DNA of 41,542 nucleotides. It comes from an uncultured Prochlorococcus sp. (GTDB lineage: Bacteria > Cyanobacteriota > Cyanobacteriia > PCC-6307 > Cyanobiaceae). Under the pieces are notes generated by a model. It did no database searches. It was given only the letters and a program-made list of their open reading frames with translations, and had not been told where the DNA came from. Of this stretch, positions 1 to 10,029 are shown in pieces. The DNA is taken from NCBI GenBank assembly GCA_902564535.1, contig CACFBG010000011.1, positions 1-41,542 of the forward strand, written 5' to 3'. The stretch's first letter is position 1. Each line of letters starts with the position of its first letter. The position numbers and the translations under genes were made by a program.

Positions 1-120
1 AATAATTCTCCCATGAGATAGAGCAATATTCATAAAAGTTACTTAGAGGTGTCGCGAGGCTTCACATGCAAACACAACAACGCCATCTACTATGCGAACT
101 AATTAAGAGAGTCAAGTTCC

Positions 121-2961
121 ATGGCCTCCGACTCTGATCTATTGCAAGGCAGCTTGTTTGGAGATTCATCAGGGCCTGTCTATGAAGAGAAAAAACCATC
201 AAGTATCGAAAATATTCCTAATCATGAACTTAATGACAATCAACTTGTTAAAGATGCTGTAACAAGGCCGAGAAAGCACAAAGGCATCGAGCCTGGAAAT
301 AACTCTCAAAAAAACGTCTTTCAAGACCAAAGCAAAAGATCAAAAGACCCAAATAAAGAATTACCCAACTGGTCCCACCACAATCTGATTAATCCTGACA
401 AGATAACGCCTATGCTGAGGCATTACATAGAAGTTAAAAAAAAGAATCCAGACAGAATTTTGCTCTATCGATTAGGTGACTTCTTTGAATGTTTTTTTGA
501 AGACGCGTTAACAGTTTCTCGATTACTAGAAATCACTCTCACAAGTAAAGAAGCAGGAAAAGAAATTGGGAAAGTACCAATGGCAGGAATACCACATCAT
601 GCAGCAGAACGATATTGCTCTGAATTAGTAGGCAGAGGCTTAAGTGTTTCTTTATGCGATCAACTAGAAAGTAGCCCCAGTAAAGGAGGGCTAATTAAAA
701 GAGATATCACCAGAGTTCTTACTCCAGGCACCATCATTGAAGAAGGAATGCTTGAAGCGCGTAAAAATAATTGGTTAGCGGCAATATTAATTGAAAAAAG
801 TGAAGATCAATCCTTTAATTGGGGCTTAGCTAGTGCAGATGTCAGTACCGGAGAATTCCTAATAACAGAACATAAAGGGAAAGAATCATTACAACAAGAG
901 CTTGCAAAGCTTCAACCATCAGAAATTATTTGGGAGGGTTCAAGCAAAATTGATTGTCTAAAAATATTTCCCGACAAATCACACATCCATGAGATATCAA
1001 AAACTTACTTTTCAGAGCATGAAGCAGAAGCTTCAATAAAAAGACATTATAAAATTAATAGGATTGATGGCCTAGGTATTAGAGCTAATAGCCTTTTATC
1101 AAAATCTGCAGGTGGTTTAATTAGTTATCTATATACAACCAAGCCAATAAATATAGAAAATGAAAACAATAAAAATCTAAAACCAATTCCTCTTGATTTT
1201 CCTAAAATTGTATATCAAGGTCAAGGTTTACTTCTAGACACTCAAACAAGAAGAAATCTTGAATTAACTTCTACTCAAAGAGATAACAAATTTCAAGGCT
1301 CACTTTTATGGGCTATTGACAGAACACTTACATCTATGGGAGGAAGATGTCTTAGAAGATGGGTTGAAGAGCCTCTAATAGATATTAATGCTATTCAATC
1401 TCGACAGACTATTGTTAGTAAACTTGTCAAACATAGAAGCCTAAGAAAAGATCTTAGAAAAATACTTCGCTCTATGGGTGACTTAGAAAGACTTGCTGGG
1501 AGAGCAGGCGCAGGTCAGGCTGGCGCAAGGGATATAGTTGCAATTGCAGATGGAATTGAAAGGCTTCCATATTTAGCAGAAAAAATAAATCTTATAAAAG
1601 ATGACGGTCCCCCTTGGCTGCAAGAACTAAGTAAGGTTGACAACAAATTGATTGATTTATCCTTAAATATAAGGCATCAGATAATTGACACACCACCTCT
1701 AAGCCTTACTGAAGGAGGTTTAATACATGATGGTGTGGATAAGTTATTAGATGGACTAAGGAACTTACTAGATGACCAAGATTCATGGCTCAAGAATCAA
1801 GAAATAGAAGAAAAAGAAATCAGTGGTATTCCTAATCTGAAAATTCAATACCATAGAACTTTCGGATATTTTTTAGCGGTAAGTAAAGCAAAGGCCAAAC
1901 AAGTACCAGAACATTGGATAAGAAGGCAAACGCTTGCCAATGAAGAAAGGTTTATTACACCAGCACTTAAAGAAAGAGAAGGACAAATCTTTCAATCTAA
2001 AGCTCGCGCTGCACAAAAAGAATATGAGATATTTTGTAAGTTAAGAGAATTGATTGGTGATTCAGCAAATTTAATAAGAAAAGCTGCAAGAGCAGTCGCA
2101 GGATTAGATGCGTTATGCAGCTTGGCGGATGTAGCAGCTACAAATAACTATTGTGCTCCTAAACTTATTAATAAAACTGCAAATAAAAGTTCACGAAAAA
2201 TCCAAATCAAAGATTGTAGACATCCAGTAGTTGAACAATTATTAGCCGATTCTAATTTTGAACCAAATGATATTAATTTAGGAGAAGAAATTGATTTAAT
2301 TATTCTTACAGGACCAAACGCAAGCGGAAAAAGTTGCTATTTAAGACAAATAGGTTTAATCCAACTTTTAACTCAAATAGGGAGTTGGATCCCTGCCTCA
2401 AAAGCTGAAATAAGTATTACAGATAGAATTTTTACGAGGGTTGGAGCCGTGGATGATTTAGCAACAGGGCAATCAACTTTTATGGTTGAAATGACAGAAA
2501 CTGCATACATTCTGAATCAGGCCACAAATAAATCACTCGTACTACTAGATGAAATAGGAAGAGGAACTGCAACTTTTGATGGGCTTTCAATTGCGTGGGC
2601 AGTAAGTGAATTTCTATCTCAAGAAATTCAAAGTCGTACTGTTTTTGCAACCCATTATCATGAACTCAATGCACTTGCTATTAAATCAAAAAATGTAGCT
2701 AATTTCCAAGTAATGGTTGAAGAAACAGGAGAAAGTCTTCTCTTCCTTCACAAGGTTGTTCCAGGAGGAGCAAGTCGAAGTTATGGAATTGAAGCAGCTC
2801 GGCTAGCAGGAGTTCCCAAAAAAGTTATAAGCAAAGCACAAAACATATTAACTAAGTTAGAAGCGCAAAATATGTCTAATGAAATTGTTGATAAAAAAAA
2901 TCCCACAAAAATGAGCGATCTTCTATCTCTGCATCAGCTTAAAAAAGCACAATCAATTTAA
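121..2961 (+). CDS. mutS: DNA mismatch recognition ATPase MutS
   Basis: MutS scans DNA as a dimer, binds mispairs and small loops, and uses ATP to signal repair. The mismatch-binding wedge motif Phe-x-Glu is present as F121-F-E123 in GDFFE, which marks a true MutS1 and not MutS2. The Walker A motif GPNASGKS is at residues 731-738 and the Walker B DE pair is at 810-811, followed by GRGT. The connector, lever and clamp regions lie between. At 946 residues it is about 90 longer than E. coli MutS. The excess is a hydrophilic N-terminal leader (residues 1 to about 93) ahead of domain I, and it carries QGSLF at 9-13, which resembles a sliding-clamp-binding motif. The ATG at 121 is kept because that motif looks deliberate. 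The last 9 bp overlap the convergent cobH. No MutL gene is in this window. Confidence 0.97.
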   Translation: MASDSDLLQGSLFGDSSGPVYEEKKPSSIENIPNHELNDNQLVKDAVTRPRKHKGIEPGNNSQKNVFQDQSKRSKDPNKELPNWSHHNLINPDKITPMLRHYIEVKKKNPDRILLYRLGDFFECFFEDALTVSRLLEITLTSKEAGKEIGKVPMAGIPHHAAERYCSELVGRGLSVSLCDQLESSPSKGGLIKRDITRVLTPGTIIEEGMLEARKNNWLAAILIEKSEDQSFNWGLASADVSTGEFLITEHKGKESLQQELAKLQPSEIIWEGSSKIDCLKIFPDKSHIHEISKTYFSEHEAEASIKRHYKINRIDGLGIRANSLLSKSAGGLISYLYTTKPINIENENNKNLKPIPLDFPKIVYQGQGLLLDTQTRRNLELTSTQRDNKFQGSLLWAIDRTLTSMGGRCLRRWVEEPLIDINAIQSRQTIVSKLVKHRSLRKDLRKILRSMGDLERLAGRAGAGQAGARDIVAIADGIERLPYLAEKINLIKDDGPPWLQELSKVDNKLIDLSLNIRHQIIDTPPLSLTEGGLIHDGVDKLLDGLRNLLDDQDSWLKNQEIEEKEISGIPNLKIQYHRTFGYFLAVSKAKAKQVPEHWIRRQTLANEERFITPALKEREGQIFQSKARAAQKEYEIFCKLRELIGDSANLIRKAARAVAGLDALCSLADVAATNNYCAPKLINKTANKSSRKIQIKDCRHPVVEQLLADSNFEPNDINLGEEIDLIILTGPNASGKSCYLRQIGLIQLLTQIGSWIPASKAEISITDRIFTRVGAVDDLATGQSTFMVEMTETAYILNQATNKSLVLLDEIGRGTATFDGLSIAWAVSEFLSQEIQSRTVFATHYHELNALAIKSKNVANFQVMVEETGESLLFLHKVVPGGASRSYGIEAARLAGVPKKVISKAQNILTKLEAQNMSNEIVDKKNPTKMSDLLSLHQLKKAQSI

Positions 2962-3576
2962 GGCCTCTCGCATTAAGGCATTTACAACTGAAGCTGCAAG
3001 TGCAGCTCCTCCTCGAGTTCCTTCAAGAACAATAAAAGGAATATGACTATTCATAAGCCTTTTTTTACTATTTTCTACTCCTATAAAGCCAACTGGCATT
3101 CCAATAATCAAGCTTGGAGGATGATGCCCTGCCTCAATCAAATCCAACAAAGCCTCTAATGCAGTTGGTGCACTTCCTATAACCACTAATGGGGCATCAT
3201 TTTCTGAAAATCTAGGTTCAAACTCTTTCCATATATTTTGCATACCAAATGCTGATCTAGTTTGTTCAGTACAGGTTTGCTTTGGAGCCCAATCAAGAAC
3301 ATTATGAACAGGAGTATGAATAGTTCTCTCAGACATTGGTTTAATAGCTACCGTAGCCATTGAGGTGTCGGCAATAATTACCGAGCCAGCTTTCAAAGCC
3401 CTTAATCCCAACTGAAATGCATCTGGACTAAAACGCAGCAAAGAGCTCACTGAAAAATCTCCACTTGTATGAATCATTCTCTCAAGAACAATTTGATGCA
3501 AATGATCAAGATTTATAGATCCCAACTCCCTCCGAATAAATCGCACACTCTTTAGGAAAATTGGATGATCAAGCAT
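2953..3576 (-). CDS. cobH: Precorrin-8X methylmutase (cobalamin biosynthesis)
   Basis: CobH/CbiC moves a methyl group from C-11 to C-12 of the corrin ring to give hydrogenobyrinate or its cobalt form, a step in B12 synthesis. Family features are the RMIHTSGD segment, whose histidine (residue 36 from the chosen start) matches the catalytic His, and a glycine-rich C-terminal part with GMPVGF followed later by GTRGG. I start at ATG 3576, which gives 207 residues, the usual family length, and has GGAAGAG upstream. An in-frame TTG at 3606 would add ten hydrophilic residues. The gene stands alone here without other cob genes. It converges on mutS with a 9-bp overlap and diverges from holA. Confidence 0.93.
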   Translation of the reverse strand: MLDHPIFLKSVRFIRRELGSINLDHLHQIVLERMIHTSGDFSVSSLLRFSPDAFQLGLRALKAGSVIIADTSMATVAIKPMSERTIHTPVHNVLDWAPKQTCTEQTRSAFGMQNIWKEFEPRFSENDAPLVVIGSAPTALEALLDLIEAGHHPPSLIIGMPVGFIGVENSKKRLMNSHIPFIVLEGTRGGAALAASVVNALMREALN

Positions 3577-3647
3577 TTTGTTTTTCTCTTCCAAAAGCTT
3601 AGGCAATTAAAACATCATCTTATAAAAGTCTAATTTAATTAGTTTCC

Positions 3648-4643
3648 ATGCCAATACAATTAATCTGGGGTAATGATTTAGCCGCAAGTGATAGAGCAAT
3701 TGAATCATTAATCAATCAAATAATTGATCCTTCATGGAATTCTATTAATCTAAGTAGATTGGATGGTTCTGACATCAATCAAACTAAAAGAGCATTAGAA
3801 GAAGCATGCACACCACCGTTTGGAATTGGTGGAAGAATTGTATTACTTAAAAGAAGTCCAATATGTAATAACTGTACATCTGAAATAAGTGAGATATTTG
3901 AAAAAATGATAACTTTGATACCTCAAAATACATTTTTAATCCTAAATAATGTTAATAAGCCTGATAAAAGGCTGAAAAGCACAAAGAAGCTCGAAAGCCT
4001 TATAAAATCAAATCAAGCTATTGAAAAAAGTTTTTTATTACCGGCCGCTTGGGATTATAATGGGCAAAAATTATTTATAGAAAAAACAGCAAAAGAATTA
4101 CATTTAAATGTAACACAAGATGGAATATCATGCCTTATAGATGCAATAGGTAATGATAGTGAAAGGTTGAATTCTGAGTTAATCAAACTCAGCATTTTTG
4201 TTGATGCTAAAAATGAGAATAAAGTAATCACATCAGATGATATAAAAAAATTAATAGAAGGTAAAACCACAAATTCATTAGTAATTGGGAATAAACTGAT
4301 AAATAAAAATCTTGGTGAAGTAATAATGCTTATTGATGCATTATTAGACACGGGAGAACCTCCTCTAAGAATTTTGGCAACTCTTACAGGTCAAGTTAGG
4401 GGATGTTTATGGGTCAGTCTCTTGGAAAAAGAAGGAGAAAAAGATGTACAAAAAATCGCAAAAGCTGCTGGAATTGGTAATCCAAAAAGAATTTATGTCA
4501 TTCGCAAACAAATTCAAGGAAAAAGTTCTGATGAGTTTTTAGGACTTTTAAATCAACTACTAAGTATTGAAGCTGCTTTAAAAAAAGGAGCACTTGCTAA
4601 AAACGCCTTTCGCGATGGATTGCTCACCTCTAATTATCATTAA
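3648..4643 (+). CDS. holA: DNA polymerase III delta subunit
   Basis: HolA is the wrench subunit of the clamp loader that opens the beta ring. With DnaX, also in this window, and delta-prime it forms the loader pentamer. The 331-residue length fits. The N-terminal MPIQLIWGNDL start, the LSRLDGSD strand, the PFGIGGRIVLL segment and the C-terminal helical collar with PPLRILATLTGQVR are typical of the divergent HolA family. No Walker motif is present, as expected for delta. It sits 72 bp from divergent cobH and 42 bp before lysC. The name rests on pattern recognition of a poorly conserved family, so it is slightly less certain than its neighbours. Confidence 0.88.
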   Translation: MPIQLIWGNDLAASDRAIESLINQIIDPSWNSINLSRLDGSDINQTKRALEEACTPPFGIGGRIVLLKRSPICNNCTSEISEIFEKMITLIPQNTFLILNNVNKPDKRLKSTKKLESLIKSNQAIEKSFLLPAAWDYNGQKLFIEKTAKELHLNVTQDGISCLIDAIGNDSERLNSELIKLSIFVDAKNENKVITSDDIKKLIEGKTTNSLVIGNKLINKNLGEVIMLIDALLDTGEPPLRILATLTGQVRGCLWVSLLEKEGEKDVQKIAKAAGIGNPKRIYVIRKQIQGKSSDEFLGLLNQLLSIEAALKKGALAKNAFRDGLLTSNYH

Positions 4644-4685
4644 ACTGAAAAGCTGAAATAATCTAATCAAAAGCTTCCACTTCGA

Positions 4686-6443
4686 ATGGCGTTGCTTGTT
4701 CAAAAATTCGGCGGCACCTCTGTAGGAAGCGTTGGGCGAATCAAAGCAGTTGCTCAAAAAATTTTAGCGAGCAAAGAAAATGGAAATGACTTAGTGGTTG
4801 TTCTATCAGCCATGGGAAACACAACTGATGAATTAACGAAACTTGCCAAAGAACTAAGTAACAAGCCTCCGCAACGTGAATTAGATATGTTGCTTGCCAC
4901 TGGAGAACAAGTATCTATTGCATTGCTTTCAATAGCACTTCATGAACTAGGAATTCAGTCATTATCAATGACTGGCACACAAGTAGGAATAGTTACAGAA
5001 TCTTCTCATGGTCGTGCACGAATACTTGAAGTTCGTACAGAAAGAATTAAAGCCCGAATTGCCGAAGGTCAAGTAGTAGTAGTAGCGGGATTTCAAGGAA
5101 CTAGTCTAGGAACTGAAGGAACAGCAGAAATAACAACTCTTGGAAGAGGAGGGTCGGATACTTCTGCAGTGGCTCTAGCGACTGCTTTAGAAGCTGAAGC
5201 TTGCGAAATTTACACAGATGTTCCAGGAGTTCTTACTACTGATCCCAGAAAAGTTAAAGATGCAAAACTAATGGAAAAAATCAGTTGTGATGAGATGCTT
5301 GAATTAGCAAGCCTTGGAGCTGCTGTATTACACCCAAGGGCAGTGGAAATAGCAAGAAATTACGGAATTAAATTAATTGTCAAATCAAGCTGGAGCGATG
5401 AACCTGGGACAACGCTTACTAGTCAAGGAAGTCGTACCCTTGGCCGAGATGGGCTTGAGCTAGGAAAACCAGTAGATGGATTGGAATTAGTTGAAGCACA
5501 AGCTGTATTTGCGTTATCGCATGTTCCTGATCAACCAGGTGTGGCAGCAGATTTATTTGAGACACTATCTAAAGGTGGCGTAAATGTTGATCTAATTATC
5601 CAATCCACTCATGAAGGTAAAAGTAATGATATTACTTTTACTGTTTGCGAAAAAGATTTAACTAAAGCACATCGTCTTTGCGAGAAAATAATAAAAAAAC
5701 TAGGTGGTCAATTATCAATACAAAACAATATGACGAAGTTAAGTATCAGAGGTGCTGGAATAATGGGAAGGCCAGGTATTGCGGCAAAACTATTTGAAAA
5801 TCTTTCAAGAAATGGTATTAATTTAAGAGTAATAGCAACAAGTGAAGTGAAAGTTAGCTGCATAATTGAAGCAAACTATGGAAATAAAGCATTAAGAACA
5901 GTTTCTGAAGCATTTGAACTAACAGACAACCAAATTCAAACCAATCCCATAATTGAAGAAACAGAAGAACCTGAAGTTAGAGGAGTCGCAATGGATCCTG
6001 ATCAAGCTCAATTAAGTGTTTGCAAAGTACCTGACAAACCAGGAACCGCAGCTTCTTTATGCTCAGCCTTAGCTGATTCTGGAATCAGTATAGATAGTAT
6101 TGTTCAATCAGAAAGGTTGCATCATGATGGAAGTAGAGATATTAGTTTTACATTAAAAAAAGAAGATCGTAATAGCGCAGATAAAGCTCTTGCTCCATTA
6201 CTATCTCAATGGAATGGGTCACAATTAAGGGAAGGAGCTCCTATAACTCGAATAAGCGCAGTAGGAGCAGGTATGCCAACTACACCAGGTACTGCAGCGC
6301 GAATGTTCAGAGCACTTGCAAATGCCAATATCAATATAGAAATGATTGCCACAAGTGAAATTAGAACAAGCTGTATTGTCAGTCAAAATGATGGATTAAC
6401 TGGACTACAAGTTGTACATAATTGTTTTAAATTGGGCGAATAA
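4686..6443 (+). CDS. lysC: Aspartate kinase with four ACT domains
   Basis: This enzyme phosphorylates L-aspartate, the entry step to lysine, threonine, methionine and diaminopimelate. The kinase domain fills residues 1 to about 245, with KFGGTSVG at 7-14 and a GRGGSDTSA substrate/ATP loop. It is followed by four ACT modules arranged as two pairs. The second and fourth modules are clearly related: each has a GAG...PG.AA core followed by IATSE. The duplicated ACT pair and the 585-residue length are typical of cyanobacterial aspartate kinases, which are feedback-inhibited by end-product amino acids; which ones cannot be read here. Asd and DapA, the next pathway steps toward lysine, lie 8-9 kb away on the other strand. 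Confidence 0.96.
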   Translation: MALLVQKFGGTSVGSVGRIKAVAQKILASKENGNDLVVVLSAMGNTTDELTKLAKELSNKPPQRELDMLLATGEQVSIALLSIALHELGIQSLSMTGTQVGIVTESSHGRARILEVRTERIKARIAEGQVVVVAGFQGTSLGTEGTAEITTLGRGGSDTSAVALATALEAEACEIYTDVPGVLTTDPRKVKDAKLMEKISCDEMLELASLGAAVLHPRAVEIARNYGIKLIVKSSWSDEPGTTLTSQGSRTLGRDGLELGKPVDGLELVEAQAVFALSHVPDQPGVAADLFETLSKGGVNVDLIIQSTHEGKSNDITFTVCEKDLTKAHRLCEKIIKKLGGQLSIQNNMTKLSIRGAGIMGRPGIAAKLFENLSRNGINLRVIATSEVKVSCIIEANYGNKALRTVSEAFELTDNQIQTNPIIEETEEPEVRGVAMDPDQAQLSVCKVPDKPGTAASLCSALADSGISIDSIVQSERLHHDGSRDISFTLKKEDRNSADKALAPLLSQWNGSQLREGAPITRISAVGAGMPTTPGTAARMFRALANANINIEMIATSEIRTSCIVSQNDGLTGLQVVHNCFKLGE

Positions 6444-6484
6444 TTCAAGGGAGTTAAAAAAAGGAATTTTCTATAGTGTAGGTT

Positions 6485-6997
6485 TTAATCAATATATCTC
6501 CTTAAGTAAAATAAGACTTTGCGTGGGAAATTTTGATAAGCATAGGCTTCTGCTTCTTGCAAACTTTTGTATTGATAAACCTGATCAAAAGTAAGATCCC
6601 ATCCGATTGGGATTACAGCATTAAGATTTCCATTCAAATGTTGTAAGACATGAATAAATTCATGGGTTAAAAGCATACAATAGACTATTGGATCTAGAAA
6701 TCTTTGAGTAATTGTAATAACACCTAATTGGCCAGGGTAAGCCTCATATGTTGCATCTTTACCTGGAAGCCTTGGAATACCTTTAACTACATTTACACCT
6801 AAAATTTTTCCAACTTTAAGAAGATCATTCACTATTACAGGATTACCAGTACATAAATCACTATTCGCAATAAAGGTTTCGGCATTAACAACCTCATTTT
6901 TATTCATTTTAGAAAATGAAGGCACCAAAAAACTCGCAAATATTAGAAGAAATATGATTCTATTAAGTAACTTATTTTTATCATATAAATACCTCAT
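6485..6997 (-). CDS. Exported or membrane-anchored HExxH putative zinc metallopeptidase
   Basis: I do not recognise a named family. The N-terminal 30 residues are a basic stretch followed by a hydrophobic helix (about 12-28), as in a signal peptide or membrane anchor. The sequence THEFIHVLQH at 111-120 gives an HExxH zinc motif (H112, E113, H116). Downstream, QEAEAYAYQ around 147-155 supplies a plausible third glutamate ligand in the spacing and context of gluzincin-type peptidases. The body is small (170 residues) with no other domain visible. It starts 6 bp after the uvrB stop and so is probably co-transcribed with it. Function and substrate are unknown; a zinc-binding non-enzymatic protein is also possible. 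Confidence 0.72.
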   Translation of the reverse strand: MRYLYDKNKLLNRIIFLLIFASFLVPSFSKMNKNEVVNAETFIANSDLCTGNPVIVNDLLKVGKILGVNVVKGIPRLPGKDATYEAYPGQLGVITITQRFLDPIVYCMLLTHEFIHVLQHLNGNLNAVIPIGWDLTFDQVYQYKSLQEAEAYAYQNFPRKVLFYLRRYID

Positions 6998-7003
6998 ATT
7001 TAG

Positions 7004-9040
7004 TTATGAGCCTAACAACTTTCCCCTCAATTGTTTGATCCTATCACGCAATTTTGCAGCATCTTCAAACTTCAATTCTTTTGCAGAAGTCTTCATTCTT
7101 TCTTCTAAATTATGAATCAATTCAGGCAAAGCCTCTAAAGTGATTGCAGGATCAAATTCATTATCAATAGAATCTTTTACCTTTCCACTAATCTCAACTA
7201 AATCTAATTCATTACCCTCTCTTTGTAGTCTTCTAGATAATTCTAAAAAAGAAAGAATAGAATTACTTGCCTTTTTGCCAGCAGGACGAGGGATAATTCC
7301 ATTTTGTTTATTATGTTCTTCTTGAATCTCCCTCCTTCTAAAGGTCTCAGAAATTGCTTTAGACATAGACTCAGTAAGGTTATCTGCATATAAAATGGCC
7401 AATCCTTCGACATGTCTTGCCGCTCTACCTATTGTTTGAATAAGTGACCTTTGTGCTCGTAAAAAACCTTCCTTATCTGCATCAAGAATTACTACCAAAG
7501 AAACTTCAGGTAAGTCCAAACCCTCTCTTAAAAGGTTCACTCCAACTAAAACATCATATTCACCAACTCGTAAATCTTGAATTATTTCTATCCTCTCAAT
7601 TGAATGAATCTCGGAATGCAAATATCTAACTTTTACACCATTATCTGATAAATAATCAGTTAAGTCCTCCGCCATTCTTTTTGTTAAAGTTGTTATTAAA
7701 ACACGCTCTTTTTTCTTTTCGCGTATATGTATTTCACTCAACAAATCATCCACTTGACCTTTTGTTGGTCGAACTTCAACCAAAGGATCTAAAACTCCAG
7801 TTGGTCGAATAACTTGTTCGGCAATAGAACCTTCACTAATTGTTAATTCCCAATCTCCAGGTGTCGCACTTATAAAAATTGTTTGACTAGCTTTCTCCCA
7901 AAACTCTTCGCTTTTCAATGGTCGATTATCAGCAGCACTTGGTAAGCGAAAACCATGTTCTATTAAAACCTTTTTTCTTGATTGATCTCCGTTATACATT
8001 GCTTGCAATTGTGAACAAGTTACATGGCTTTCATCAACTAACAGCAACCAATCTTTAGGGAAATAATCAATCAAACATTCAGGAGGAGTTCCTTTTTCTC
8101 TCCCACTTAAATGTCTAGCATAATTTTCTACTCCATTACAATAACCTACCTCTCTAAGCATCTCAAGATCATACTTAGTACGCTGCTCTAATCTTTGAGC
8201 TTCTAACAACTTACCCATATCATTTAAATAAGCCAAATGATCATTCAATTCCTCTTTAATATCTTCAATAGCCTTTTCCAATCGATCTTTAGGTGTAACA
8301 AAATGTTTTGCAGGATAAATATTAATAAAATCTAAACTTTGTATAATTTCTCCTGTAATAGGATCAACATATCGAATGGCTTCAATTTCATCGCCGAATA
8401 GTTCTATTCTTACCAATCGATCATCATATGCAGGTCCTATTTCTAATACATCGCCTTTAACTCGAAAGCGACCTCGATTAATTTCAATATCATTTCTACT
8501 ATATTGATTATTAACTAATTGGCGCAACAAAGAACCTAAATCAATAGATTTACCAACTTCAAATCTCACTGAAGACTTCAAATATTCACTCGGCATACCC
8601 AATCCATAAATACAACTAATAGAAGCAACAACAATGACGTCTCTTCTTTCAAATAAAGATCTAGTGGCAGAGTGCCTTAACATATCAATCTCTTCATTGA
8701 TTGAAGATGTTTTTGCTATATAAGTATCACTAACTGGAACATATGCTTCAGGTTGATAATAATCATAATAAGAAATAAAATACTCGACAGCATTATTAGG
8801 AAAAAACTCTCTCAATTCATTACATAATTGAGCCGCTAATGTTTTATTATGTGCAAGAACTAATGATGGTCGGCCTGTTTTCTCTATTACATTAGCGATA
8901 GTAAATGTCTTGCCAGTACCTGTAGCACCAAGAAGCGTTTGATATCTTTTTCCTTCATTCACTCCCTCAACCAAATTATCAATAGCCTTAGGCTGATCAC
9001 CCTTTGGAAGATAAGGAGAATGAAGCTTATAATTAGACAT
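7004..9040 (-). CDS. uvrB: UvrABC excision nuclease subunit B
   Basis: UvrB is the damage-verifying helicase-like subunit of nucleotide excision repair. It is loaded by UvrA and recruits UvrC. The Walker A motif GATGTGKT is at 38-45, the beta-hairpin region with [12 protein letters not shown] is near 91-102, a DESH box lies mid-protein, and a C-terminal UVR motif (LEERM...[11 protein letters not shown]) binds UvrC. I chose ATG 9040 (678 residues) because it has GAGG eight bases upstream and matches the usual MxxYKL start. An in-frame TTG at 9061 would add seven residues. A TATAAT box lies about 50 bp upstream. The HExxH gene follows 6 bp after the stop. Confidence 0.97.
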   Translation of the reverse strand: MSNYKLHSPYLPKGDQPKAIDNLVEGVNEGKRYQTLLGATGTGKTFTIANVIEKTGRPSLVLAHNKTLAAQLCNELREFFPNNAVEYFISYYDYYQPEAYVPVSDTYIAKTSSINEEIDMLRHSATRSLFERRDVIVVASISCIYGLGMPSEYLKSSVRFEVGKSIDLGSLLRQLVNNQYSRNDIEINRGRFRVKGDVLEIGPAYDDRLVRIELFGDEIEAIRYVDPITGEIIQSLDFINIYPAKHFVTPKDRLEKAIEDIKEELNDHLAYLNDMGKLLEAQRLEQRTKYDLEMLREVGYCNGVENYARHLSGREKGTPPECLIDYFPKDWLLLVDESHVTCSQLQAMYNGDQSRKKVLIEHGFRLPSAADNRPLKSEEFWEKASQTIFISATPGDWELTISEGSIAEQVIRPTGVLDPLVEVRPTKGQVDDLLSEIHIREKKKERVLITTLTKRMAEDLTDYLSDNGVKVRYLHSEIHSIERIEIIQDLRVGEYDVLVGVNLLREGLDLPEVSLVVILDADKEGFLRAQRSLIQTIGRAARHVEGLAILYADNLTESMSKAISETFRRREIQEEHNKQNGIIPRPAGKKASNSILSFLELSRRLQREGNELDLVEISGKVKDSIDNEFDPAITLEALPELIHNLEERMKTSAKELKFEDAAKLRDRIKQLRGKLLGS

Positions 9041-9087
9041 CAAGACTACCTCAACCAACAATTAAAATCTAATAAAAATAAATTCAT

Positions 9088-9093
9088 ATTATA
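9088..9093 (-). promoter_or_regulatory. Candidate -10 box for uvrB
   Basis: On the reverse strand this is a perfect TATAAT about 48 bases before the chosen uvrB ATG. I see no convincing -35 hexamer at the usual spacing, and no LexA-like palindrome in the gap between ycf23 and uvrB. The region is very AT-rich, so a chance match is possible. Confidence 0.4.
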
Positions 9094-9157
9094 AAGTCCT
9101 TTTAATAAATACTCACTTCTAAATAGAGCATCTAAAGCAATAAAATCTTAATTTCAT

Positions 9158-9946
9158 TTAACTATAGAAATTTTGTGCTTTTGTGAAGTTGTCAATGGGC
9201 AAGAAAGATTCTCGAAGAGTCCTAACTACTGCAAGCATAGATATATCATCAGTTAATTTATTGACAACAGAACCAACTCCTACTCCTGAAGCACCTGAAG
9301 CAATTGCCATTGGCAAAGTAACTGATGACATCCCAGAAGCACATAAGACAGGAACCATACATTCATTTTGCTTAAATGCTTGTGAAATAGTATGCACTGC
9401 CGCCAAAGTAGGAGAAGCTTTTTCAATAAGTCCTAAAGAGCCTGCACTCAATGGTTTAGCACTAGTACCACCCTCTGTTTGAATCAAATCAACACCTATA
9501 TCAGCAAGTTCTAAAGCCAATTGAGCCTGTAGGTCTAAAGATAAAATATGTGGAATAGTTACTGATAGAAATACATTTTTCATCAGCTTCTTTGTCTGAA
9601 GAGCTAAATCAAAAACCTCCTTTGCGTCAAAAAATCGACCTTTAGGATAAAACGAATCAAAATTCCCTATTTCCATAATGGAAGCGCCTGCTTCTATTGC
9701 AGGAGGAAATAGTTTTGGATCCACAGCACTTACACAAATAGGTAGCCCTGAGGCTTTAATAGCCAATTCAACTAATGATGGATCACAAGCAACATCAATT
9801 AAGTCAGCCCCACCTTTGCCGGCAGCACGAGCTACCATTTCAACAGATCGTTTTTCAAAATTACTCAATCCAGAAATAATCTTAAGGAGAGCTTTTTGCT
9901 CTAACCTCTTCTTAAGATTTGTAGGAAGAGAATTGAGTCTAGTCAT
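9158..9946 (-). CDS. ycf23: Ycf23 / DUF561 family TIM-barrel protein
   Basis: This 262-residue protein looks like Ycf23 (DUF561), conserved in cyanobacteria and in red-algal plastids. It shows the beta/alpha-barrel phosphate-binding pattern, with repeated short hydrophobic strands (ADLIDVACD, PICVSAVD, ASIMEIGNFD, VDLIQTEGG) and a late glycine-rich phosphate loop (ASGASGVGVGS). A barrel of this kind suggests binding of a phosphorylated small molecule, but no reaction is established to my knowledge. It is read in the same direction as uvrB with a gap of about 117 bp, and diverges from tilS across a short shared upstream region. The family call is firm; the function is not known. Confidence 0.85.
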   Translation of the reverse strand: MTRLNSLPTNLKKRLEQKALLKIISGLSNFEKRSVEMVARAAGKGGADLIDVACDPSLVELAIKASGLPICVSAVDPKLFPPAIEAGASIMEIGNFDSFYPKGRFFDAKEVFDLALQTKKLMKNVFLSVTIPHILSLDLQAQLALELADIGVDLIQTEGGTSAKPLSAGSLGLIEKASPTLAAVHTISQAFKQNECMVPVLCASGMSSVTLPMAIASGASGVGVGSVVNKLTDDISMLAVVRTLRESFLPIDNFTKAQNFYS

Positions 9947-10029
9947 CGAAACACGTCAGATATATCAATTCTCCCATCAACTAAGCCACAAAACTAACAA
10001 TATGTCCCTAGGTGGGTAAACCCAAAAAA

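Noticed and set aside
1-33. Short reverse frame (MNIALSHG...) leaving the left edge
   Set aside because: Only 11 codons are visible, with no clear ribosome site; a divergent gene start cannot be supported.
9678-10019. 113-codon forward frame opposite ycf23
   Set aside because: It is the complement of a conserved gene, with composition typical of a shadow frame.
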